Part shown: piece after piece, positions 36,001 through 43,872 of the stretch
Numbering within the stretch: the first letter of the stretch is position 1
Layout: every line of letters starts with the position of its first letter
From: an uncultured Gilliamella sp.
GTDB lineage: Bacteria > Pseudomonadota > Gammaproteobacteria > Enterobacterales > Orbaceae
DNA: 44,773 nucleotides
NCBI GenBank assembly: GCA_945271295.1
Contig: CALYPG010000023.1
Location: forward strand, 1 to 44,773
Direction: 5' to 3'
The notes under the pieces: generated by a model
The model's database searches: none
Told to the model about the DNA's origin: nothing
What the model saw: only the letters and a program-made list of their open reading frames with translations
Position numbers and translations under genes: made by a program

Positions 36001-36021
36001 TAAATATCCCTTTATTGGGCT

Positions 36022-36375
36022 TTGAAATTCAACCCCATGAAAGAGGGTGTAATCGTAAGTTGTCTTCATTATGAAGATAGCTGACTTTTACAATCAAGCA
36101 ATGATTTACTTAAGCAATGACTTCTATTATTAGTATCCACCATTTTAAAGCCGTTTCACTGGATACCTATTTTTATTGTGAATAGTAGTTTTGAAAAACA
36201 AACCCCATGCAAGCAATATTTAGTTCGCATTTATTAAGTATGTTTTCCGTGCGTACCTTTGTGCGTACCAAATCATCAGACTTAATTTTATGAACTGACA
36301 AAATTATAATTCTAATCAGTCTAGATGTAGTTATGTTAATTAAAAGTATTATTTGTAAAAACACCCCATACAATC
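36022..36375 (-). repeat. Repeated motif TGCATGGGGTTGAATTTCAA (four copies in element)
   Basis: On the minus strand related sequences occur at 36022-36040, 36191-36213 and 36353-36375, about 165 bp apart, with a fourth at 33299-33318 inside the Icd-like frame. The shared core is CATGGGGT followed by TTTCAAA or a variant. The three copies lie upstream of the leftward promoter, in a stretch without a convincing gene, so RNA-level regulation is possible. Confidence 0.45.
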
Positions 36376-36426
36376 AAAGTAATTATACCGCTTCTAACGT
36401 GTCCTTAAATTCTTCAAGCCAAGTAG

Positions 36427-36484
36427 AGAGGGGGTAGTAAATTTCTATAGCTTTAATCTTTCTACACCGCTCACCCTCATTTTT
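36427..36484 (-). repeat. Right copy of a ~60-bp imperfect inverted repeat
   Basis: Read on the minus strand it gives AGGGTGAGCGGT, GATTAAA, TAGAAATTTAC and TACCCCCT. These are the same blocks and order as 29051-29104 on the plus strand. It lies about 200 bp inside the right iteron cluster. Confidence 0.6.
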
Positions 36485-36686
36485 ATGCAAAACCGCGAAT
36501 TGAAACCTTTTTTTTAAAATTCATTTATTCATTACCATCATATTAATAAGTATTTAATCGTTCTTTGTAATATTAAGATCGCCTTAAAATATAACTTATT
36601 GATTAATAACAATAGTAATTTCATAGCATTTAATAATTTTTATATAAATCAATTTGATAACAATAGGATCAAGATTATATTTAAAT

Positions 36687-36800
36687 GTGAATAGGAGTGA
36701 ACACTAGTGAATACTAGTGAACACCAAAATATATATATAATAAGTATATAATATATTGATATATATTAATTAATTTAAAAAGGTGAATAGTAGTGAACAC
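36687..36800. other. Predicted replication origin: iterons around an A/T tract
   Basis: GTGAACAC-type octamers begin at 36687 (GTGAATAG), 36697, 36707 (GTGAATAC) and 36717 with an exact 10-bp step. Then come 58 bp of nearly pure A/T (36725-36782) and two more octamers at 36783 (GTGAATAG) and 36793. In-phase iterons next to an A/T-rich unwinding region are classic origin architecture, and the octamer agrees with the P4 alpha iteron GGTGAACA. It is the likely start site for the encoded alpha protein. Confidence 0.75.
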
Positions 36801-36837
36801 TTTTAATGAAAAGTTTAGAATAATGGGGGGTAAGTAT

Positions 36838-36860
36838 AAAAAAACCAGTTTAATAACTGG
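36838..36860 (-). terminator. Terminator of the integrase gene
   Basis: On the minus strand CCAGTT-N4-AACTGG is followed by TTTTTTTATAC. It lies 113 bp past the integrase stop and before the iterons, keeping transcription out of the origin. Confidence 0.75.
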
Positions 36861-36972
36861 CATATGTTAAGGGTGATATTTGAAAAGCACCCCTCACATC
36901 TGAGGAGTGGATCTTATTAATAATTGAAAGTGTAACTCAAATATGAGGTAGGATATTTATATCGTGAGATGG

Positions 36973-38223
36973 TTACTGATTGACTAGTTTTAAATTGCGG
37001 TTACCTGATAGAGAGACATTTCCTTGGCTTGCTTGCTCTACAAAATCACCCCACCAGTCAAGCATAATGCGCCGTTGTTCTAGGTAAGTAGCGCGGTTAT
37101 AGGCTCGTCTTACGCTATTAGTATCGACGTGGGCAAGTGCCGCTTCAATAATATTAGGGTCAAAGCCTTGCTCATTTAATATAGTACTTGCCAAAGCCCT
37201 TAATCCATGGGCTACTAACTTGCCTTTGTAACCCATGCGCTTAATTGCCATATTTGCTGTACTGCTATTCATTGGCGCGGTATATGGTGGTTTCATGCTT
37301 GGGAATATATGCTCTCTATGCCCACTTATAGGCTTCATGATTGATAATATCGCCATAGCTTGCTTATTGAGCGTGATAGTATGCTCTCGTCTCATTTTCA
37401 TTTTTTCGGCAGGAATAATCCATAAGCAATTATCAAAATCAATTTCCTGCCATTTAGCCCCTACTGCTTCATTTGGACGTGTCATGGTTAATAATTGCCA
37501 TTCAATTACACAGCGCGTCTGTAATTCAATTCTAGCCATAGCAAGAGATTGCATAAATTCGGGTAAATCCTGTGCGTTAATCGTTGGCATTTGCCCTTTT
37601 ATGGGGCTTTCAAAGGCATCTTTTATTTTTACTGCTGGGTTAACATCAATTAAGCCAATATTAACCGCATAGAACATGATTTCATTAATACGCTGACAAA
37701 GTCTTTTGATTGTTTCTAACTTACCATTAGCCCTTAATGGCTCCATTGTTTTTATAAAGTCTTTGGCTTTTAATTTAAAAATGGATTTATTACCAATATA
37801 AGGAAATAAATGTAACTCTAATGAGTTCCAAGTTCCTTTTAAAGTTTTTTCACTTAGACCTTTACCACTTTTAACTTTAAACCACTCTGTAGCAATCTTC
37901 TTAAATGTACTGGTAATTTCTTCATGCTTACGCTGTTCTTGTTCTGCTTTGTGTTCTTGGAGATCTATGCCTTGCTTAATTAATTCGCGTGCTTCGTCGC
38001 GTTGCTTTCGCGCTTGCTGTAGTGAAACTTCGGGATAACTACCAAAACTGACCGTAGTCCTATTATTCGTTATAGGGCGATAATATCTAAATTGCCATAT
38101 TTTTGTCCCTGTTGACTTGATAAGCAAAAGTAAACCATTTCCATCATAAATAGGATAATCCTTACTTTGCGGCTTGGCGTTCTTAATTTGTGTATCAGTC
38201 ATTGGAGCTATTCTTTTAGGCAT
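36973..38223 (-). CDS. P4-type tyrosine integrase (DUF4102 N-terminal domain)
   Basis: This 416-aa site-specific recombinase inserts the element at ssrA. The N-terminal arm-binding domain (LTDTQIKNAKP-like, YPIYDGNGLLLLIKSTGTKI) is typical of P4/CP4-57 integrases. The catalytic residues are visible: Arg in LLTMTRPNEAVG, His-x-x-Arg in VAHGLRALASTILNE, His in ALAHVDTNSV and Tyr in RRAYNRATYLEQ. It lies beside the ssrA 3' end with arm-type repeats between. Length is normal for the family. Confidence 0.95.
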   Translation of the reverse strand: MPKRIAPMTDTQIKNAKPQSKDYPIYDGNGLLLLIKSTGTKIWQFRYYRPITNNRTTVSFGSYPEVSLQQARKQRDEARELIKQGIDLQEHKAEQEQRKHEEITSTFKKIATEWFKVKSGKGLSEKTLKGTWNSLELHLFPYIGNKSIFKLKAKDFIKTMEPLRANGKLETIKRLCQRINEIMFYAVNIGLIDVNPAVKIKDAFESPIKGQMPTINAQDLPEFMQSLAMARIELQTRCVIEWQLLTMTRPNEAVGAKWQEIDFDNCLWIIPAEKMKMRREHTITLNKQAMAILSIMKPISGHREHIFPSMKPPYTAPMNSSTANMAIKRMGYKGKLVAHGLRALASTILNEQGFDPNIIEAALAHVDTNSVRRAYNRATYLEQRRIMLDWWGDFVEQASQGNVSLSGNRNLKLVNQ

Positions 38224-38233
38224 ACTTTCACCT

Positions 38234-38289
38234 TTTGGGACTATGAAATTATAGGACTATGTTCGCGTAGTCCTTAATATAGTCCCAAA
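38234..38289. repeat. Integrase arm-type repeats, right end
   Basis: TTTGGGACTA (38234-38243, inverse), the variant TAGTCCTTAA (38268) and TAGTCCCAAA (38280-38289) match the decamers at 28942 and 28954. They lie between the integrase start and the ssrA 3' end. Confidence 0.6.
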
Positions 38290-38410
38290 AAATATGAATG
38301 TAAATGTATCTTACTGATGCTTACAGGGTAAGGAAATAGGCTTAAAGGCTTATTGTTACTATATTTGGTGTGCTTTAGTGGGTTTAAAAGAATCTTACGA
38401 AATAGTGAAT

Positions 38411-38775
38411 TGGTGGAGCTGGCGGGAGTTGAACCCGCGTCCGAAATCTCTACATCCTTGGTACTACATGCGTAGTTTGTCTTTGAATTTCGCCTACCCG
38501 CTGCGGACAAACACGCCACTGATAAACTAGCTTGATTAAATTTAATGCTTCCGCCCCAAGCAAGGCATCCACACGATCTCGTTTAGGTTTGACTCCTCTT
38601 GATCCCCGTCCTACGAGCGGAGGCTAGGGAGAGAAGGCTCTATGCAGGTTATTAAGCTGCTAGTGCGTAGTTTTCGTCGTTTGCGACTATTTTTTTGCGG
38701 TTTATTTACGAGGCCTACCGCACCTCGGCATGCACCTTGGGTTTCGCAAATCCCGTCGAATCCAGAATCAGCCCC
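38411..38775 (-). ncRNA. ssrA: tmRNA
   Basis: This 365-nt tmRNA rescues stalled ribosomes and tags the nascent chain. The 5' end GGGGCTGATTCTGGATTCGA and the 3' end reading CGCCAGCTCCACCA form the tRNA-like part with an encoded CCA. The tag frame at 38652-38684 reads ANDENYALAA and stop, identical to the E. coli tag. Pseudoknot-like segments are present between. The RNA is whole despite the element inserted at its 3' end. smpB is not in the window. Confidence 0.97.
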
Positions 38776-38839
38776 AATTGTGATTTGTAACTAATGACAA
38801 TATCGGGGCATTATAGGTGAATTCAAGTGGGAATACAAG

Positions 38840-38980
38840 TTAACCGACTTTTGGTTTAACCCAATTCTTGGTGGGTTTTTCGTCTTTTAATGCGGCAATA
38901 ATATTATCAACAGTACATTTTGCCATTGCATAATAGCTTTCAATAGTTACCAAACCAACATGCGGTGACAATAAAACAGG
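38840..38980 (-). pseudogene. D-2-hydroxyacid dehydrogenase, C-terminal remnant
   Basis: About 46 codons on the minus strand read VLLSPHVGLVTIESYYAMAK and on to NWVKPKVG and a stop. This is the C-terminal end of the NAD-dependent D-isomer dehydrogenase family (GhrB-like), with the SPH of the catalytic His block. Stops appear directly upstream, and the rest of the gene is absent. It begins 64 bp from the tmRNA 5' end. Confidence 0.7.
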
Positions 38981-38990
38981 TACTATTTAG

Positions 38991-39170
38991 CAAAGCCTAT
39001 CTAAGGCAAACCAATATCAGATCTTACAATTAGTAAGGAAATATTAGAAATCTGAGGAAACGCGTGCGTTAATAAAAGAAGCATTAAAGGGAGCACATGA
39101 AAAAGGCAAGATTTATCCATGTGCAATACAAAATCAGAGGCATTATTATACTGCTCTTGCAGTAAAATAA
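38991..39170 (+). pseudogene. C-terminal tail of an unidentified gene, possibly a toxin
   Basis: Protein-like codons lead to a stop at 39170: SEETRALIKEALKGAHEKGK then IYPCAIQNQRHYYTALAVK. A stop at 39045 breaks the frame, and an upstream segment in the same frame (SKANQYQILQLVRKY) also looks like protein. I infer a frameshifted or nonsense-broken remnant. Its place just before a row of exported proteins fits the tail of a polymorphic-type toxin, but no family is recognised. Confidence 0.45.
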
Positions 39171-39215
39171 GATAGAATGGAAATATTCTAATTTGAATGA
39201 TGAGAATTTAGCAAT

Positions 39216-39779
39216 ATGTACCACAAATGTATCAATAACCGGATTATATTATTACTCATTTGTATATTTTCTGTTGCATGTATTCATGCAAATGAAAAAA
39301 TTGATACCATACCAAAGTTCAAAAATTGGATAGAAAGCAAGGTGTTATGTAAAAATCCAGCGATAAAAATCTCTATCATCGATAAAGATTTTGTAACTCA
39401 AATGAAACAATTAGGATTTGATATAGATATCACTACAGATGAAGACAGTCAAAGTTATGAAGGAGAAGTATTAATTAATAATAAATCTATTACAGTATTT
39501 GATTTTAATTTACAAAAAATAAGTTTTTATCAAGATAGTGGAGCTGTTTTTTATGCATTTGTTCAAGCTTCGCCAAGCAGTTTGAAAAAAATAATTGAAA
39601 ATCATGGATTAGATAAATTTTTATTTGCAGGTAAAATTGAAGAAAATGATGTTTTTACCTTTTTGACGAGTAAACCAGAGTTAGGAAATCCATATGGCAT
39701 AGAAAATCAAGCTATTATTATAAAAACAACAAATCAAGATGGTGTTTCAATGATAGGTTGCTCTAAATTTGACTATTAA
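39216..39779 (+). CDS. Exported protein, possible immunity protein
   Basis: This 187-aa protein has a signal peptide (IILLLICIFSVACIHA, cleavage near residue 26) and a small acidic domain with four cysteines in the whole chain. I do not recognise its family. It is followed by another exported-protein gene after 16 bp. Position downstream of a broken tail suggests an immunity role in the periplasm, by inference only. Confidence 0.6.
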   Translation: MYHKCINNRIILLLICIFSVACIHANEKIDTIPKFKNWIESKVLCKNPAIKISIIDKDFVTQMKQLGFDIDITTDEDSQSYEGEVLINNKSITVFDFNLQKISFYQDSGAVFYAFVQASPSSLKKIIENHGLDKFLFAGKIEENDVFTFLTSKPELGNPYGIENQAIIIKTTNQDGVSMIGCSKFDY

Positions 39780-39795
39780 ATAATGGTATTAATAA

Positions 39796-40623
39796 ATGAA
39801 AAAAATGTATAAAACCTTCATTATCGCAATAATCACTTTATTTTTTTCACAATATGTTTTTTCAAATGAACCAGAAAAAATTACAAATGAAAGTACAGAA
39901 TTTCCCGCCATATCCCTCGATAACAAAAATCTAATTATATTTACAAAAGAGAAATATAGTACTCCGGATATTATTAATACTCCATTTGATTACAGAATTG
40001 CTATATCTTTATTTAAAAAAGATGTTGATAAAAAAATACCAATAGATTTAATGCCTTATTGGGGAGGTCCAGGAAAAATAGAGGATGCTTTTATTCACGA
40101 TTTTCAAAATCAATCGGTATTATTTGTAATATTTAAAGCGAATTCTCCTGAAAATGCCGGAGTTCCTTATTCATCAGATTGTTATTTTGTTTTTGCTTAT
40201 AATAAAACATCTAAAGGCGTTTTTCTGTCAAATGAAAAGTTATTTAATTATTTCGGTATTGGAGCTGATGTAACAGACATTCCGTTAACAAATGAAGCGA
40301 TAGATAATAATCTTACAATTGATTTGCCAATTAATGCCTATACGTATCCTTATAAAACTAAAGAAGCGATAATTGCTACTTTGTCTAGCAATTTGTTCAT
40401 GCAATGGATGAATAATAATGTAATAAAAGCTACTATTTTAAGAAAAACAAAATTACAAGAAGAACCAAATTATTATGATGAAACAAAAAGGTATCTGATA
40501 GAAGGGGATAAGGTTTCTGTAAAAGATATTACAGCTGGATGGTTGGCTATTGAGTATCAAAATGCTAAAAAAGGGATAATAAAAGGTTGGATTATGTGTA
40601 AAGATACTGATGTTTGTAAATAA
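39796..40623 (+). CDS. Exported protein with C-terminal SH3-like domain
   Basis: This 275-aa protein has a signal peptide (FIIAIITLFFSQYVFS). Its N-terminal domain (VLFVIFKANSPENAGVPYSS) is of unknown type. The last ~60 residues have an SH3-like pattern (YLIEGDKVSVKDITAGWLAI, then GWIMCKD), which often binds peptidoglycan peptides. It likely shares a transcript with the gene 16 bp upstream. The same SH3-like ending occurs in the middle of the 430-aa gene that follows. Confidence 0.65.
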   Translation: MKKMYKTFIIAIITLFFSQYVFSNEPEKITNESTEFPAISLDNKNLIIFTKEKYSTPDIINTPFDYRIAISLFKKDVDKKIPIDLMPYWGGPGKIEDAFIHDFQNQSVLFVIFKANSPENAGVPYSSDCYFVFAYNKTSKGVFLSNEKLFNYFGIGADVTDIPLTNEAIDNNLTIDLPINAYTYPYKTKEAIIATLSSNLFMQWMNNNVIKATILRKTKLQEEPNYYDETKRYLIEGDKVSVKDITAGWLAIEYQNAKKGIIKGWIMCKDTDVCK

Positions 40624-40880
40624 AGAACAGAACAGACGGCAACCAACTTATCTAAATAGTTAGCTACAAAAGTAATTTAAAATTAAACAAATAGAAAAGT
40701 AGATTATTAGAAAAAATTTCATATAATGATGATGGATAATTTAAATTTAATTCAATAATTTCTTGTAAATATAAATTAGTTTATCCAGCAAGGAAAAAAG
40801 ACAATAGCAATCAATTCTAATAACTATATAGGACAGTTGTATTGTTAGTGAAATTGGTGTTTACTAACAGTGAGAATTTA

Positions 40881-42173
40881 ATGATACGAAAAAAGACATT
40901 TGTATTTATTGGTTTACTTCTATTTTCTCCAATTATTTTGGCCAATAAGATTAATCCACAATGTTATGACTATTTAACTGAGTTAGTTAAAAGTAGTAAT
41001 TTCCCTTTTAAAGAAATTCCTAAAAAAACTTGTGATTTATTAATTAAAGCGGATGATCATAATACAATATTGGCTCATATTAATTATGATAAACAAGTGT
41101 TAAATATTTTTTCTGACACCAATAAAATGGCCATTAATGGCATAATAAAGTACGATACAAAACACCAACAGCTCTATAATATATCAGCTGATATCGATCC
41201 AAATCATCCTGTAGCCTTATCTTTTAATAAAGAATATGCTGAGTTATTTGAAAATTGTCGCAAAGGAATAGATACGCAAAATGCCAATAACTGCACTGAA
41301 ATAAACAATAAATCATTATTAAATCAAACTGTTTTCTTTCCTAAAAAAGAACTAAAAATTTCACAAGCTGGGCGTACTTATTTTTATTCCGCCCCCGATG
41401 AAAACTGCAAAATAAATAATAATTTATTTATCATAAAAAATGATAATATTCAGGTTTCTGGAGAGTTTAAAGGATTTTATAATGTTATTTATAAAAAAAG
41501 AAATGGGGGTAGTGTTACCGGCTGGATTATTAAAAACAATGTCACATTGCCGCAGGAAAATCTGCAAACGACTCTATTTAACAAATATGAAGGCGATATA
41601 TTTGTTAGTAATAAGACTGCGATTAAATCAATCAACAAATCATGTACAACTAAAAATATTTATAACAGAACTACAGAGCAAGCTGAACAAGATGCGCAGC
41701 GTTGTGTCCTTTCACAAATTACTTTCCCCTACGATCAGTTTTTAAATTTAGACAATGGTTATCAAAATGAGCAAGATTTAGAACCAAACAAAAAAATATA
41801 CATTTGGCAATCCAACAATTTTAATATCTATATAAAAGAAACAAAAAAATCGTTATCAGAAGGTAACGATTACATTGAAATTACGCTATTTACTGAAAAA
41901 AACAATGGAATCATAGATCAACTGATCATTTACAAAGAGCAATATGATATTAATGCATTTTTTGTTAAACATCAGTATTATTTTATTGATCCCTCACTAA
42001 CGCTTTCAATCCTGGAAGTGTCTACCCTAGAAGAAGGTACTTTAGTTGATTCCTGGCGTAATTATAAGATTAATAACGAAGGTAAAATCATACTGGTAGA
42101 ATCAATGACGTGTGATGATACCATTAATGGAAAAAAAACATGTTCAAGTAAACACTTCACTATACCAAGCTGA
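40881..42173 (+). CDS. Exported protein with internal SH3-like domain
   Basis: This 430-aa protein starts MIRKKTFVFIGLLLFSPIIL with cleavage after LAN or so. The start at 40881 is preferred over a TTG at 40842 because it gives a clean signal peptide. Around residues 155-220 is an SH3-like region (FIIKNDNIQVSGEFKGFYNV, GWIIKNNV). The rest is of unknown family and rich in Asn/Lys. It is separated from the upstream pair by about 260 bp. Confidence 0.65.
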   Translation: MIRKKTFVFIGLLLFSPIILANKINPQCYDYLTELVKSSNFPFKEIPKKTCDLLIKADDHNTILAHINYDKQVLNIFSDTNKMAINGIIKYDTKHQQLYNISADIDPNHPVALSFNKEYAELFENCRKGIDTQNANNCTEINNKSLLNQTVFFPKKELKISQAGRTYFYSAPDENCKINNNLFIIKNDNIQVSGEFKGFYNVIYKKRNGGSVTGWIIKNNVTLPQENLQTTLFNKYEGDIFVSNKTAIKSINKSCTTKNIYNRTTEQAEQDAQRCVLSQITFPYDQFLNLDNGYQNEQDLEPNKKIYIWQSNNFNIYIKETKKSLSEGNDYIEITLFTEKNNGIIDQLIIYKEQYDINAFFVKHQYYFIDPSLTLSILEVSTLEEGTLVDSWRNYKINNEGKIILVESMTCDDTINGKKTCSSKHFTIPS

Positions 42174-42206
42174 GCAAAGTTTGTTTTAAATGAACCATGG
42201 AAAATA

Positions 42207-42953
42207 ATGATGATAAAAATACTAGTTTCGATCTTTACAATATTTTTAGCTTCACCAAGTATTTATGCAGAGGGAAAATACCCGCTAGATCTTTCACAAT
42301 TTATCGAAAAAAGAGAGCAATGTGATCATTTTCGAGGCGAAATATCCGGGGAATCTGAAATGGATAATGCTCAAGATATAAATATTCAACTTGATAAATA
42401 TTGTAAAGGAACTGATAAAACTTTATCTGAACTAAAAAATAAATATAAGAATAATAAAGAAATAACTAATAAATTAAACTCTTATGAAAGTAAAATTGAA
42501 TCTCATACTACTGATATAAATAGTGATTTATTTAATAAATATTTGGTTGATATTTATCAGGGAAAAACGATACCACCTAAAGGCTATACTCAACAAAATG
42601 GTATTTGGTTTGACGATTTAGGGAAAGCTGTTAATCCGCCTATTATTAATTTTGCCGGTAGTTACAATATAGGATTACATAGTTGTGGTTATGGGTGTAG
42701 GTATTATACTTTAACAAGTTTAATTGATGGAAAAGACTTTTCAAATGTTTTAACAGACTTTACCACAAACCCTGAAAATAATACTGTAACGAATTATTTT
42801 ATAGAACTTTTCAGTAAACCTGATAGTAACTTATTGCAAGCGCGTTATTATGAAACACCTGACTCTGAAGATTATCAAGATTGTTATTTTATTTTTAAAG
42901 ATAATAAAATTGAAAAAATAAGAAATGATATAAAATGTCCGATATTCAAATAG
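42207..42953 (+). CDS. Exported protein, 248 aa
   Basis: It has a signal peptide (ILVSIFTIFLASPSIYA) and a mature region with a cysteine-containing helical part (EKREQCDHFRGEISGES, KYCKGTDKTLSELKNKYKN). A later domain has YNIGLHSCGYGCRYYTLTSL. I know no family. It lies 33 bp after the 430-aa gene and may be co-transcribed. A lysozyme-inhibitor-like role (small exported, Cys pair) is one possibility but unsupported. Confidence 0.6.
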   Translation: MMIKILVSIFTIFLASPSIYAEGKYPLDLSQFIEKREQCDHFRGEISGESEMDNAQDINIQLDKYCKGTDKTLSELKNKYKNNKEITNKLNSYESKIESHTTDINSDLFNKYLVDIYQGKTIPPKGYTQQNGIWFDDLGKAVNPPIINFAGSYNIGLHSCGYGCRYYTLTSLIDGKDFSNVLTDFTTNPENNTVTNYFIELFSKPDSNLLQARYYETPDSEDYQDCYFIFKDNKIEKIRNDIKCPIFK

Positions 42954-43206
42954 ATTATCCTTGATTATAGCAATAACGTTTTGAATAAAGGAAAAGCACA
43001 GAATAGAAGCTATGAAACGAGCATGTGAGTCATATATAGCTATGAGTTAAACCATGATAAATAGCTATATACGATTAATGATAGGGTTCTAGTCTCACTA
43101 CCAATAGCATTAATAACAAAATCACTTTATTTGAATGTGGTGCTTTTTTATCAAGATTTTTATTATTTTTTCTTCATACTAAATATAATGTAAAAGGAAT
43201 AACATT
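42954..43206. other. Intergenic gap with no clear feature
   Basis: This is a 253-bp A/T-rich gap with no convincing gene or strong hairpin. A plausible ribosome site (AAAGGAAT) sits before the next gene at its right end. Confidence 0.3.
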
Positions 43207-43716
43207 ATGAACGACATATCATGTAAATTAAAAACGAACTTATTATTTTTACTACTTTTAATCCCTTTTTTTGCCAATTGTAAAAGTAACTCTGAAGTTA
43301 TTTATACAAATGCCACATCCAATAGCACTATCAATCAAGGAATAAAAATGTTATCAGAGTTTTATCTAACCTTTTATGGTAATGAATATACCGATAATAA
43401 CGAACAATTAAAAAGGAAATATATCTCTCAACCGCTTTTAAATAAAATAGATAGTTTATCTAACGATGAAGACCTTATACTTGATTATGATCCTTTTATA
43501 CAATCTCAAGATTATTCTGAAGATGTCTTAAAAAAAACCTTAAAAATAGAACCATTAACCAAAACGAATGAATATAGAGTTAGTTTTTTATTGTTTGGCG
43601 AAAAAGATGAAAAACGCACATATATAGATATATTATTAGAGCAAACTTCAAATGGAGATTTTTTAATTGACAGTATCTTAAATGATAACAATCTGAATTT
43701 AAAGAACAACAAATAG
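43207..43716 (+). CDS. DUF3828-like exported protein
   Basis: This 169-aa protein has a hydrophobic start (LLFLLLLIPFFANCKSN, lipobox imperfect). A compact domain follows with FYLTFYGNE, LLNKIDSL, YDPFIQSQDYSED and NEYRVSFLLFG, which matches the DUF3828 pattern as I recall it. DUF3828 proteins appear in periplasmic immunity contexts. It stands alone, 253 bp downstream of the previous gene. No function is proved. Confidence 0.6.
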   Translation: MNDISCKLKTNLLFLLLLIPFFANCKSNSEVIYTNATSNSTINQGIKMLSEFYLTFYGNEYTDNNEQLKRKYISQPLLNKIDSLSNDEDLILDYDPFIQSQDYSEDVLKKTLKIEPLTKTNEYRVSFLLFGEKDEKRTYIDILLEQTSNGDFLIDSILNDNNLNLKNNK

Positions 43717-43872
43717 TAATTACAAGGAGAGTATTAATTGATGAATTGCTATGAGTGACCGGCCCGGCGTGACAATCAACCAAGATTGATATAACAGTAA
43801 AAAGTCAAAAAATAATAGTCAAATTTAACACTTTTAGTCAAAATAACTGATTTTAAGAAAATAGAGGGAACT

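Larger units (their letters stand above)
28870..38413 (-). mobile_element. P4-like integrative element against ssrA
   Basis: This unit of about 9.5 kb is bounded on the right by the 3' end of ssrA and a DUF4102 integrase, and on the left by sequence just after the LysR gene. Content, all leftward except two small rightward genes: integrase, 298-aa coiled-coil protein, AlpA, Rha-like protein, small overlapping genes, and a P4-alpha-type primase-helicase. The element has iteron clusters at both ends. I see no capsid, packaging or lysis genes and no P4 sid, psu or delta homologue. The left end is uncertain. Confidence 0.8.

Noticed and set aside
36173-36373. 66-codon minus-strand frame as a gene
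   Set aside because: No ribosome site, odd hydrophobic composition, and it contains two copies of the repeated CATGGGGT motif, so it is better seen as non-coding regulatory sequence.
36687-36800. Iterons viewed as a possible CRISPR array
   Set aside because: The repeat is only 8 bp with 2-bp gaps and an A/T tract; there are no spacers of CRISPR length and no cas genes.
38274-38519. 81-codon minus-strand frame overlapping the tmRNA 3' end
   Set aside because: Most of it is the tmRNA sequence itself and the remainder is arm-repeat DNA.
38411-38775. ssrA as disrupted by the element
   Set aside because: The 5' end, tag frame, tRNA-like ends and CCA are all present, so integration restored the gene.
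43512-43783. Two overlapping minus-strand frames opposite the DUF3828-like gene
   Set aside because: Both overlap an intact gene, are in conflict with each other and have no ribosome site.
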